Source: Hymenobacter metallilatus (GTDB taxonomy: Bacteria > Bacteroidota > Bacteroidia > Cytophagales > Hymenobacteraceae). Taken from it: a stretch of DNA of 64,000 nucleotides. Positions 1 to 6,810 of the stretch are shown here, piece after piece (the first letter of the stretch is position 1; every line of letters starts with the position of its first letter). The DNA lies in contig NZ_RWIS01000001.1 of NCBI RefSeq assembly GCF_003944705.1, forward strand, positions 774,796 to 838,795, given 5' to 3'. A program made the position numbers and the translations under genes. The notes below the pieces were generated by a model, which worked only from the letters and a program-made list of their open reading frames with translations, was not told the DNA's origin and did no database searches.

Positions 1-1
1 A

Positions 2-130
2 CGCCGGGAGCAGGAGGAGCGCGCCGCCAGCCGGGAAACCCGCCGCGGCTACCGCCCCGAGAAGAGCAGCAAAGGCGGCCGCCCCGGTGGCGGTGGTGGC
101 AAGCCGGGCGGCAATAAGCGCCGCCGGTAG
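2..130 (+). CDS. C-terminal tail of a basic, Gly/Arg-rich protein (partial)
   Basis: Only the last 42 codons are in the window, ending at TAG 128-130. The visible tail is rich in Arg, Lys, Glu and Gly, with a five-glycine run and an RRR terminus, which is typical of a disordered nucleic-acid-binding tail. RNase R and DEAD-box RNA helicases of Bacteroidota often end this way, and I recall RNase R lying beside polyprenyl synthetase in relatives, but no catalytic domain is visible, so the identity is a guess. A strong hairpin follows 88 bp downstream. Confidence 0.6.
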   Translation, partial: RREQEERAASRETRRGYRPEKSSKGGRPGGGGGKPGGNKRRR

Positions 131-217
131 CCACCGTCATGGCAATGCCGAAGGACACTCCGCGCGTCAAGCGGTGTACATCCGTCCTTCTTCGGGTCCC
201 TGACTCTCACATACAAC

Positions 218-252
218 AAAGCCCCCGATGCACTCAGCGTCGGGGGCTTTTT
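218..252. terminator. Bidirectional terminator between convergent genes
   Basis: Arms AAAGCCCCCGA (218-228) and TCGGGGGCTTT (240-250) form an 11-bp perfect stem with an 11-nt loop. T-runs follow on the + strand and A-runs precede it, so it can serve both the upstream + gene and the converging TonB-like gene. Confidence 0.85.
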
Positions 253-269
253 GCTGAGCTAAATTTGCT

Positions 270-773
270 TTAGAAAATCACGGGAAGTGTGAGGGCCGTG
301 GGCACTGGCTTGCCCTCGCGCCGGCCAGGCATGAACCAGGGCAGGCGGCGCACGCACTCTACCGCCGCGGCATCGTAGGCCGGGGAGAGGCCCTGGCCAG
401 GCGCTACCTGCACTTCGGTCACCTCGCCCGTAACGGCTACCACGAGGTTCACCAGTACCCGGCCGTGCTGCCGGGGGCCGCGGGGGCGTTGCAGGTTCTT
501 CCGGAGGAAGTTCAGCATGTTCTCCTGCCCACCGGCGAAAGCCGGCATGACCTCCACGTGTGTGTATCCGCCAGTAGTGAGCGGGAGAGAATCGACAACT
601 ATTGACGTGGTGCGGGAGGGAGCAGCAGCCGGCTTGGGAACTGGGCGGAGTAGAGACGTTACGGGAGCGGGCGGCCGGGCATCCCACCAGTTATAGGAGT
701 TCTGGGCAAAGCCAGCGTGAGCGGCCAACAGGAGGGCTAGCAAAGCGGTTATTCGGAGTAGAGGTGTTGGCAT
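270..773 (-). CDS. TonB C-terminal domain protein, secreted
   Basis: A 167-residue protein with a clear signal peptide (MPTPLLRITALLALLLAAHA, then GFAQ) and a TonB C-terminal-like domain over roughly residues 80-167. That domain normally contacts outer-membrane receptors in the periplasm. The pattern G(R)VLVNLVVAVTGEVTEVQV followed by a paired Ala/Val helix and a terminal LPVIF strand is typical. ATG 773 is chosen because it begins the signal peptide; the frame is open further upstream but would overlap the divergent polyprenyl synthetase gene. There is no ExbB/ExbD nearby and no Pro-rich spacer, so it is more likely an auxiliary TonB-like protein than the main energy transducer. Confidence 0.8.
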   Translation of the reverse strand: MPTPLLRITALLALLLAAHAGFAQNSYNWWDARPPAPVTSLLRPVPKPAAAPSRTTSIVVDSLPLTTGGYTHVEVMPAFAGGQENMLNFLRKNLQRPRGPRQHGRVLVNLVVAVTGEVTEVQVAPGQGLSPAYDAAAVECVRRLPWFMPGRREGKPVPTALTLPVIF

Positions 774-911
774 GGCCTGGGGTGCTGTACGCACGCTACA
801 AACGCCCAAACTCCTCTTCCCCGTATAGGCACTGGGGCAGTTGGCTTGCTGGTTTTCGTGGCTTCCCGCAACCTGCCGTACCTTGCTCATCTCAATCTTG
901 ACTACCTGTTA

Positions 912-1883
912 GTGGATCTGTCCTTCTTCTCCCAAAAACTTACGGCCGGCCTGTCGGGTCTCTCCTACGGCGAGCAGCCCACCACCCTGTACGAGCCCAT
1001 CCGCTACATTATGGCGCTGGGCGGCAAGCGCATCCGGCCCCTGCTTACCCTGCTTGGGGGCCACCTCTTCACCGATGACCTGGATGCCTTGGTAAAGCCG
1101 GCCCTGGCCACCGAGGTATTTCACAACTTTACCCTGCTCCACGACGACCTGATGGACCAGGCCCCCCTGCGCCGGGGCCAGGCTACGGTACACGAGAAGT
1201 GGAACCCCAACGTGGCCATCCTCTCCGGCGACGTGATGCTGGTGCGGGCCTACGAATTGTTCCTGGATGTGCCCCCGCACCTGCTGGCCCATGTGCTGCG
1301 CCGCTTCTCCCAAACCGCCGCCGAGGTGTGCGAAGGCCAGCAGTGGGACATGGATTTTGAAACCGAAACCCAGGTCAGTATCAAGCAATACCTGGATATG
1401 ATTCGGCTCAAGACGGCCGTGCTGCTGGGCTTTGCGCTGGAGCTGGGTGCCCTGCTGGCCGGTGCTTCCCGCGAGGATGCCGACCACCTGCGGCAGTTTG
1501 GGGTGGGCATTGGCGTAGCCTTCCAGCTGCGCGACGACCTGCTGGACGTGTACGGCGACGCTGCCACCTTCGGCAAGCGAGTAGGCGGCGACATTCTAAG
1601 CGACAAGAAAACTTACCTCCTGCTCACTGCCCAGGCTCAGGCCAACGACGCGCAGCGGGCCATCCTGGCCTGCCATATTGGCCAGCCCGTGCCCGATGCC
1701 GGTGCCAAGGTGCAGGCCGTGCGCGCCATCTACGACGAGCTCGAAATTCGCCCCCAGACGGAAGCTCTTATCAACGAGCACTTCCTGGATGCCTTGCAGC
1801 ATCTGGAGCGCGTAATGGCCCCCCAAATGCGCAAAGAACCCCTGCACCAGCTGGCCTTACAGCTGCTGGAGCGGGAACAATAG
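912..1883 (+). CDS. Polyprenyl synthetase (trans-isoprenyl diphosphate synthase)
   Basis: A 323-residue class I prenyltransferase that condenses isopentenyl diphosphate onto allylic diphosphates, giving side chains for menaquinone or similar lipids. Visible motifs are GGKRIRP (about 37-43), the first Asp-rich motif DDLMD (78-82) and the second, DDLLD, near residue 210 (QLRDDLLD). The GTG at 912 is preferred because the family begins just before the first helix (V/MDLSFFSQKL). The frame is also open from a TTG at 846, which would add 22 poorly conserved-looking residues. A TACCTTGC at 879-886 resembles a -7 element and fits the shorter start. It is divergent from the TonB-like gene. Confidence 0.92.
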   Translation: MDLSFFSQKLTAGLSGLSYGEQPTTLYEPIRYIMALGGKRIRPLLTLLGGHLFTDDLDALVKPALATEVFHNFTLLHDDLMDQAPLRRGQATVHEKWNPNVAILSGDVMLVRAYELFLDVPPHLLAHVLRRFSQTAAEVCEGQQWDMDFETETQVSIKQYLDMIRLKTAVLLGFALELGALLAGASREDADHLRQFGVGIGVAFQLRDDLLDVYGDAATFGKRVGGDILSDKKTYLLLTAQAQANDAQRAILACHIGQPVPDAGAKVQAVRAIYDELEIRPQTEALINEHFLDALQHLERVMAPQMRKEPLHQLALQLLEREQ

Positions 1884-1949
1884 TTTCCGGGGCCGGCACT
1901 GGCGTGCGGCCCCATTCCTTTCTTCTGTCTTTTTCCAGCCGCTGTGCTT

Positions 1950-2579
1950 ATGGAACTCACTCCAACCGTGCTACTGGTCGCGTCGACCGTTGGTATATCT
2001 TTCTACGCCTGGTCTAACCCCACATTCTACGATAACTGGATCCTTGATCCTTACCGCACCAAGCGCAACAACGACTGGTACCGGTTTATCACCTCAGGCT
2101 TTCTGCACGCCGACTTCGGGCACTTACTATTCAATATGATTGCACTGTTTTCCTTTGGCCGGACAGTGGAGTTTATTTTCCTGCAGCAATTCGGGTTTGC
2201 AACGGGCATCCTGTATTTTCTGCTGCTCTACCTGGGTGGTATTGTAGTGTCGGATATTCCCACCTACCTGCGCCACCGCCACGACCCGGGCTACCGTAGC
2301 CTGGGAGCCTCGGGTGGTGTATCGTCGGTTGTCTTCTCTGCTATTCTATTCAATCCGCTCGGGAAAATGTTGGTTTTCCCCTTGCCCTTCGAGATACCCA
2401 GCTTCATCTTCGGCTTCCTCTATCTGGGCTACTCGTACTACATGGGCCGCCGCCGGGGCGACAACATTAACCACGACGCCCACTTCTATGGTGCTTTGTA
2501 TGGATTGATACTCACAGTCGTGCTGCTACCTCAGGTCATAGGGCATTTCTGGTATCAGATTCAGGGTTTTATTTCGTAA
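1950..2579 (+). CDS. Rhomboid family intramembrane serine protease
   Basis: A 209-residue polytopic membrane protein. The catalytic serine is Ser121 in the rhomboid signature GASG (119-122), and the partner histidine is His178 in AHFYGALYG. Several hydrophobic segments are visible (about 5-20, 58-70, 82-100, 122-135, 150-165 and 182-198). The family cleaves transmembrane substrates within the bilayer; the substrate here cannot be read from sequence. ATG 1950 is preferred to the in-frame GTG two codons earlier. It starts 66 bp after the polyprenyl synthetase and is probably co-transcribed. Confidence 0.9.
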   Translation: MELTPTVLLVASTVGISFYAWSNPTFYDNWILDPYRTKRNNDWYRFITSGFLHADFGHLLFNMIALFSFGRTVEFIFLQQFGFATGILYFLLLYLGGIVVSDIPTYLRHRHDPGYRSLGASGGVSSVVFSAILFNPLGKMLVFPLPFEIPSFIFGFLYLGYSYYMGRRRGDNINHDAHFYGALYGLILTVVLLPQVIGHFWYQIQGFIS

Positions 2580-2693
2580 ATCATTGTAAATAAGATACTT
2601 AAATCAAGTATTTCATATCTGATTAAATCTATTTTGGCGGTGATGCGTACTGAGAGGCAACTCACTCTCCCAACCAACAACACCTTGTATCTT

Positions 2694-2972
2694 ATGAACA
2701 AGATTCTCTCTCTCTCCAGTCGTGTCCCATTTTTTGGGCTCTTACTTTCTTTATTCACTTTGCCATTGCTTACGGCCTGTGGCAGCGGACGCCGCGCTGA
2801 TGGTTCTTTAACCATTGCAGGCGTATTTTACTTGATCTTGGCCGTAGCAGCCTTTCTAAGCCTGATCAAGCAGGATTGGTCAATCGGTAAGAAAATCATC
2901 TGGGGTCTTATCATTTGGTTTTTCCCCTTTGGTGGTTCTATCATTTACTTCCTGTTCTCTGGTCGTAAATAA
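2694..2972 (+). CDS. Small membrane protein with PLDc_N-like domain
   Basis: A 92-residue protein. The first 29 residues resemble a lipoprotein signal ending in LTAC (Cys29). The rest is two hydrophobic helices joined by a charged turn (LIKQDWSIGKK), the layout of the cardiolipin-synthase N-terminal domain (PLDc_N) that also occurs alone. No catalytic domain follows, so no enzyme activity is expected. The frame is open from a GTG at 2634; the ATG at 2694 is chosen because it begins the signal. The stop lies inside the 78-bp palindrome shared with the next gene. Confidence 0.75.
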   Translation: MNKILSLSSRVPFFGLLLSLFTLPLLTACGSGRRADGSLTIAGVFYLILAVAAFLSLIKQDWSIGKKIIWGLIIWFFPFGGSIIYFLFSGRK

Positions 2973-3047
2973 GTAGCACAGCTCACAACAGAAAGCCCCG
3001 ATACTACATGTAGTATCGGGGCTTTCTGTTGTGAGCTGTGCTACTTA
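2970..3047. terminator. 78-bp perfect palindrome, bidirectional terminator
   Basis: Positions 2970-3047 read identically on both strands with no mismatch: two 39-bp arms around a central ACATGT. It contains the stop codon of the + gene (TAA 2970-2972) and the stop of the - gene (3041-3043). The inner part (GAAAGCCCCGATAC and its complement) ends in TTTC on both sides, giving a conventional terminator core inside a far longer stem. Confidence 0.85.
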
Positions 3048-3661
3048 CCCAGCAGGTGCTGCTTTTCCATGCGAGCTACGTGCTGAAGTATTTCGCTGAT
3101 GTTAGTTATTTCTGTGGCCTGCCAATGGTCGCCCCGGTTCTGCATTTTGACTTCTAGTACCAACGTAGTATCGTAGCGAGGTTGGGTAAACTCCAGCCCA
3201 ATAAAAGCCTGCTCTCCTTCCTCGCGGGAATATTTTACCCCCTTGAAAGAACTGTTTTTGCCTACCACTTTGTCGGCCAGCCCCAGTATCGACACGTTCA
3301 TCATCTGGGTAGAAGAAGCATCGGCAGCGGCGGTGGCTGAGCCGGTTTCAACGTAGCGTTTTACCTCCTGGCGTGCTGCTCTGGCTAGTTGTGGTTTTAG
3401 GAGGCGCAAGGCCCCTTTCATGGCAAATCCGCCGGGGTTCAGCACCCCTAGGGCCGAGCCCTGCTCAGCTACTTGGTCGACTAGGCTACCCGTAACGCTG
3501 CTTACATCAACGTAGCGCTCAAATGCGGCAGCATCATGCTGTGTTACCGCTTTATAAGCTTGCATTAATGAGTATTCCGGTCCCGTGCTCAAATGCCGAT
3601 AATACAGGTAGGCTCCACCGGCCAGGGCCAGCACCAGGAGCAGTAAAATGGTTCTTTTCAT
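3041..3661 (-). CDS. DUF2939-like membrane-anchored protein
   Basis: A 206-residue protein with one N-terminal hydrophobic segment (residues 4-22, LLLLVLALAGGAYLYY) and a soluble domain. The pattern of Tyr-Ser-Leu followed by an alternating helix, AAFERYVDV and a later VTGSLVDQV resembles DUF2939, a family of unknown function. The protein probably sits on the outer face of the inner membrane or in the periplasm. It converges with the preceding small gene, and the two stop codons share a palindrome. It is divergent from the GDPD gene, with 80 bp between starts. Confidence 0.7.
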   Translation of the reverse strand: MKRTILLLLVLALAGGAYLYYRHLSTGPEYSLMQAYKAVTQHDAAAFERYVDVSSVTGSLVDQVAEQGSALGVLNPGGFAMKGALRLLKPQLARAARQEVKRYVETGSATAAADASSTQMMNVSILGLADKVVGKNSSFKGVKYSREEGEQAFIGLEFTQPRYDTTLVLEVKMQNRGDHWQATEITNISEILQHVARMEKQHLLGK

Positions 3662-3741
3662 GTTTAAGTGATGGAATAAGAGGTAAGCAATTGCGTATGC
3701 TGGAATGAAAGCAAGTTTAGCACCTTTCCTGTCAAGCCGCT

Positions 3742-4590
3742 ATGATTCTCACTTCCCCTGCTGGGTCTTATTTTCCCGAAATTCATGGTCATCGGGGTTG
3801 CCGTGGCCTTGCGCCCGAGAACACACTGCCAGCCTTTCGCCGGGCCTTGCACCTAGGCGTTGATGTGCTGGAACTGGACGTTGTCATAAGTGCGGACAAT
3901 CAGGTAGTAGTTTCACATGAGCCGTGGATGTCGGCGGCCTTCTGCTTGGCGCCCAATGGAACTCCCATATCGCCCGATCAGCAACGCCAGCACAACCTGT
4001 ACGCACTACCGTATGCCACCATTCGGCAGTACGATTGTGGCTCACGGCCCAACCGGCTCTTCCCGGATCAGCAGTCGGAATCTGCACCCAAGCCCTTGCT
4101 ACGGGATGTGGTTGCCTTCGCCGATGCCCTGGCTCAGGAGTTAGGTAAGCCTCCGGTACGCTTTAGTATCGAAATAAAATCATCCCCGGCCGGCGACGGT
4201 ATCTGGCATCCTGCACCAGCCAGTTTCCTAAACCTGGTGCTTGAGCAGTTCCGGTTGCTCGGTCTGGGGCAACGCGCAACGCTTCTGTGTTTTGATAAGC
4301 GTATTCTGCGTCTGGCACGTAGTGTAGCTCCGGATCTGCCTTTGTGCCTGCTGGTGGAGGATGAAAGGCCGCTGCATGTGCACCTGCAGGAATTAGGGTT
4401 CCTGCCCCACATCTACGGTCCCGACTTTCGATTGCTCTCGTCTGCTATGGTAGAGGAGTTGTTGCAGTTGCAGATAGGGTTGGTGCCCTGGACAGTTAAC
4501 GAGCTTGCTGACTTACGACACGTGCTGTCCTTCAAACCACATGGCATTACCACCGATTACCCGAACCGACTTATTCAACTGCTTTCATAA
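3742..4590 (+). CDS. Glycerophosphodiester phosphodiesterase (GDPD)
   Basis: A 282-residue TIM-barrel enzyme that hydrolyses glycerophosphodiesters to glycerol-3-phosphate and an alcohol. The signature residues are present: His17-Arg18 in HGHRG, the ENT triplet (26-28), the metal-binding pair Glu44 and Asp46 in LELDV, and the catalytic His59 in VSHE. A Lys is seen in SIEIKSS, and the C-terminal VNE...ITTDYP segment is also as expected. No signal peptide is seen, so it is probably cytoplasmic. It is a single-gene unit followed by an AT-rich stretch. Confidence 0.9.
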   Translation: MILTSPAGSYFPEIHGHRGCRGLAPENTLPAFRRALHLGVDVLELDVVISADNQVVVSHEPWMSAAFCLAPNGTPISPDQQRQHNLYALPYATIRQYDCGSRPNRLFPDQQSESAPKPLLRDVVAFADALAQELGKPPVRFSIEIKSSPAGDGIWHPAPASFLNLVLEQFRLLGLGQRATLLCFDKRILRLARSVAPDLPLCLLVEDERPLHVHLQELGFLPHIYGPDFRLLSSAMVEELLQLQIGLVPWTVNELADLRHVLSFKPHGITTDYPNRLIQLLS

Positions 4591-4620
4591 GGCAGCTCAA
4601 ATCCATATCTGTTGCGTTGG

Positions 4621-4835
4621 TGTACGGAAGCTTATGTAACATTCAGCTTCTTTGTTACAGATGTAACGAACGTTGTTTCATTTTACATCTGTGTTGCTTT
4701 ACGCATTACAATGTATCTTATAACAAGATTCTGTATTGTATGTGTCATTACAGTGTTGTTATATACCGTACACAGTTGTTACTGTTTAATACATCTGTAT
4801 ATTTACACATTCACCCTACTGTTACCCTCGTTACT
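4621..4835. promoter_or_regulatory. AT-rich leader with GTTAC/GTAAC inverted sites
   Basis: This is the upstream region of the HTH gene. GTAAC or GTTAC occurs at 4636, 4654, 4663, 4778, 4821 and 4830. The pair at 4654-4667 forms a perfect palindrome, GTTACA-ga-TGTAAC, that looks like an operator. Local GC is low: 17 of 60 bases in 4681-4740. No convincing TAnnTTTG element is seen; TATCTTAT near 4713 is a weak candidate. A role as autoregulatory sites is inference. Confidence 0.5.
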
Positions 4836-5246
4836 ATGCCGCATCAAGGCGAAATACTGCAGGAAGCCATTAAAAACAGCGGAATTTCGATTACGCGCAT
4901 CGTTGATGAGCTAGGTATTACACGCCCAACCATCTATCGTAAATTCAAAGACGATACGCTTGATTACGGATTTGTAAAAAGAGTAGGTGAAATTATCGGA
5001 CATGATTTTTCACAAGACTTTACTTCGTTACAACAATCTGTACTGCCTTTTGTAAACAATACCATTACACAAGGTGTTACAAATAGTGTTACAAATACAG
5101 GCGTAAAGCCAATGTTACAAAGAGGTGTTACACCTCAACCCATTGAAACTGACGTTAACAAGCAGCTAATGCTACTTCAGCAGAAGTATATCGCTCTGTT
5201 GGAGGCGTACAATGAGCTGCTGTTAAAAGTGTACGGTCCACGTTGA
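4836..5246 (+). CDS. Small HTH DNA-binding protein, AT-rich gene
   Basis: A 136-residue protein. Residues 4-50 form a helix-turn-helix (LQEAIKNSGISITRIVDELG, then ITRPTIYRKFKDD), with the recognition helix near TRPTIYRKF. A Thr/Val/Asn-rich linker (about 80-112) follows, then a leucine-rich C-terminal coiled coil (KQLMLLQQKYIALLEAYNEL). I do not recognise a named family. The ATG at 4836 is chosen because the open frame upstream (to 4617) codes for Cys/Tyr-rich nonsense in AT-rich DNA. The gene is much more AT-rich than its neighbours (19 of 60 bases are G or C in 5041-5100) and carries five GTTACA words. Its stop codon overlaps the parS-like palindrome. Acquisition by transfer is likely. Confidence 0.8.
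   Translation: MPHQGEILQEAIKNSGISITRIVDELGITRPTIYRKFKDDTLDYGFVKRVGEIIGHDFSQDFTSLQQSVLPFVNNTITQGVTNSVTNTGVKPMLQRGVTPQPIETDVNKQLMLLQQKYIALLEAYNELLLKVYGPR
5027..5132. repeat. Five GTTACA words inside the HTH coding sequence
   Basis: GTTACA occurs at 5027, 5076, 5088, 5114 and 5127. Three copies are read as Val-Thr (gtt aca), but those at 5027 and 5114 are in another frame and are read as Leu-Gln (tta caa). Recurrence in two frames argues for selection on the DNA word and not on the peptide. Confidence 0.65.
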
Positions 5247-5276
5247 CAGATATGTTCCACGTGAAACATATCTGTC
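5245..5276. promoter_or_regulatory. parS-like chromosome partition site
   Basis: TGTTCCACGTGAAACA at 5253-5268 matches the 16-bp ParB-binding consensus TGTTNCACGTGAAACA at every fixed position. It sits at the centre of a 32-bp inverted repeat (5245-5276) with one mismatched pair (5257/5264). The flanks GACAGATA/TATCTGTC extend the dyad beyond the usual 16 bp. The first two bases are the GA of the HTH gene's TGA stop. No T-run follows, so it is not a typical terminator. I saw no second match in the window. Confidence 0.75.
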
Positions 5277-5453
5277 CTGGTTCCAATGCTACAGGCGGAC
5301 AGGGTAGGGGGGATGCAGGAAGCAAATCATTGCTATACACTCAGCAGGCGCGAGTATGCTTTGTGTATTACAGGTGTACTGGTGGGAAAGCTAGGGAAGT
5401 AGGAGTGTTCTATAATCCTGCCCACCTGTAAAGCTCATTAATCTAAAAAATAC

Positions 5454-6023
5454 ATGCGCAGCCAGCCCGACTACCGTCCGGTTTCCTATTCCCGGGTAAC
5501 CCTCACCGAGCTAATGATACCCGCCTACGCCAACTTTGGCGGTAAAATTCACGGCGGTATCCTGTTGTCGTTAATGGACAAAGTAGCCTATGCTGCCGCC
5601 TCCAAACATGCCGGTACCTACTGCGTAACGGTGAGTGTAGACGGAGTTAATTTTCTGCAGCCAGTAGAAGTGGGAGAATTGGTTTCCTTGCTGGCGTCTG
5701 TTAACTATGTTGGCCGTACTTCCTTGCTGGTGGGCATAAAGGTTATTGCCGAAGATGTGCGCAGTGGTACCGTTAAACATACTAACACCTGCTACTTCAC
5801 CATGGTCGCCAAGGATGATGAAGGCCGACCCACGGTGGTGCCTGGGTTAAGTCTGGAAACTCCGGAAGACTCCCGCCGCTTTTTGGAAGCTATAAAGCGC
5901 CGCGAGTTCAAGGATCAGTACCGACAGGAATTCGATAACGTCCGTTCAAGGTTAGCACTGGTTGAGCAGCCTTACCTACTGGAAGGCGAGAGGTGTAGGG
6001 TTGATTACGATATAAACCAATAG
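5454..6023 (+). CDS. Acyl-CoA thioesterase, hotdog fold
   Basis: A 189-residue protein. The hotdog signature is clear near the N-terminus: YANFGGKIHGGILLSLMDKV, with Asn27, the HGG turn (33-35) and the likely catalytic Asp42 on the central helix. This matches the YciA/BFIT-like acyl-CoA hydrolases that release CoA from medium and long acyl-CoAs. The second half (after VPGLSLETPEDSRRF) is a charged tail of about 60 residues, longer than the usual single-domain protein. Likely cytoplasmic. It begins 177 bp after the parS-like site and stands alone on the + strand. Confidence 0.85.
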   Translation: MRSQPDYRPVSYSRVTLTELMIPAYANFGGKIHGGILLSLMDKVAYAAASKHAGTYCVTVSVDGVNFLQPVEVGELVSLLASVNYVGRTSLLVGIKVIAEDVRSGTVKHTNTCYFTMVAKDDEGRPTVVPGLSLETPEDSRRFLEAIKRREFKDQYRQEFDNVRSRLALVEQPYLLEGERCRVDYDINQ

Positions 6024-6058
6024 CCGTGTTGGCTGAAGCCTGAGGTTGCCTAGGCTGT

Positions 6059-6227
6059 GGCTGTGTCTGAAAACGCTCAAGTGGTCCTGCTCATCTAGTA
6101 TCCGCTTGTTGAAGCATCTTTACAGTTTCGTCTGAGCCGCTAAACGTAGCGGGAGAGATGCTTCGGCAAGCGGGTGCCAGATGAGCAGAATATTTAGTGA
6201 ATCAGAACCGACTTTTCAGACATAGCC
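6059..6227. mobile_element. MITE-like element, 169 bp with terminal inverted repeats
   Basis: The ends GGCTGTGTCTGAAAA (6059-6073) and TTTTCAGACATAGCC (6213-6227) are 15-bp inverted repeats with one mismatch. Nested inside are further complementary blocks: CTGCTCATCT/AGATGAGCAG, CCGCTTG/CAAGCGG and GAAGCATCT/AGATGCTTC. The whole element can fold into one long hairpin. It contains no ORF. The ends resemble those of IS5-group elements, so a non-autonomous derivative is likely. No clear target duplication is visible. Together with the hairpin at 6291 it accounts for most of the 358-bp gap between 6024 and 6381. Confidence 0.55.
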
Positions 6228-6290
6228 TGGTAAAAGCAGAGCTGAAGGGGAAAGAGAAACACGTAAGGTTAGTACAGGCAGTAAGTGAAA

Positions 6291-6313
6291 AAGCGGGGCT
6301 AAAAGCCCCGCTT
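6291..6313 (-). terminator. Terminator of the recF-dciA unit
   Basis: AAGCGGGGCT (6291-6300) and AGCCCCGCTT (6304-6313) form a 10-bp stem with an AAA loop. On the - strand it is followed by TTTCAC, giving a short U-run. It lies about 70 bp downstream of the dciA stop. Confidence 0.75.
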
Positions 6314-6381
6314 CGTATTGTTCAATGCGCCTAAAAATCACGTTATACTTCTTCGTCGATATGGCCTTCCAATCCAAGGCG

Positions 6382-6705
6382 CTAAAGGAACACTACTTCC
6401 TTAATAATGTCTTCGCCGACCTCGGCGTTGAGATTTTCCAGCACCCGGGTTTTCGCCATAAACAACTCGTGTTTTAGGGGCGCCGAGGAAAGCCGTACAA
6501 AAAGCTTGTTGTTACTGACGTATACCTGCTGAGTTTTCATGGCCACGGCTTTGCCCATTACCTTCTCCCAACTGGCTACTACCATCACCTCATTCAGTTT
6601 GCCTTGCAGGCGGTAAGTCCGCAATAAGGCCGTAATTCCATCCTTCAGCGAAACAATGTCAGACTGACGGGAATTTTCGGAAGAGTATGGTTTTTTGAGT
6701 GCCAT
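6382..6705 (-). CDS. dciA: DUF721/DciA-like protein
   Basis: A 107-residue protein of the DUF721 family. Visible features are LKDGITALLRTYRLQGKLNE, VMVVASWEKVMG, and the beta-rich VSNNKLFVRLSSAPLKHEL. DciA is the presumed loader of the replicative helicase DnaB in bacteria lacking DnaC/DnaI. ATG 6705 begins the conserved part; the frame is open to 6804 but adds unrelated sequence. It follows recF on the same strand after a 105-bp gap, a pairing I know from many Bacteroidota. After the TAG stop the same frame stays open for 12 codons (see findings). Confidence 0.8.
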   Translation of the reverse strand: MALKKPYSSENSRQSDIVSLKDGITALLRTYRLQGKLNEVMVVASWEKVMGKAVAMKTQQVYVSNNKLFVRLSSAPLKHELFMAKTRVLENLNAEVGEDIIKEVVFL

Positions 6706-6810
6706 TATGCTTATTAACGCGCGTGGCCCGAACACGATAGGGCAGGCCCTCAAAGATACCACCACTTCAGGCCAGGTGGGTGCTGTGCCAAGCAAAAGAG
6801 CCATGGACTA

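Noticed and set aside
4617..4835. N-terminal extension of the HTH protein by 73 residues
   Set aside because: The extension is Cys/Tyr-rich with no family resemblance and covers the probable operator; ATG 4836 gives a clean HTH start.
5243..5431. A 62-codon open frame over the parS-like site
   Set aside because: It runs through the palindrome and spacer, has no motif, and would overlap the HTH stop; the DNA signal is better explained as a binding site.
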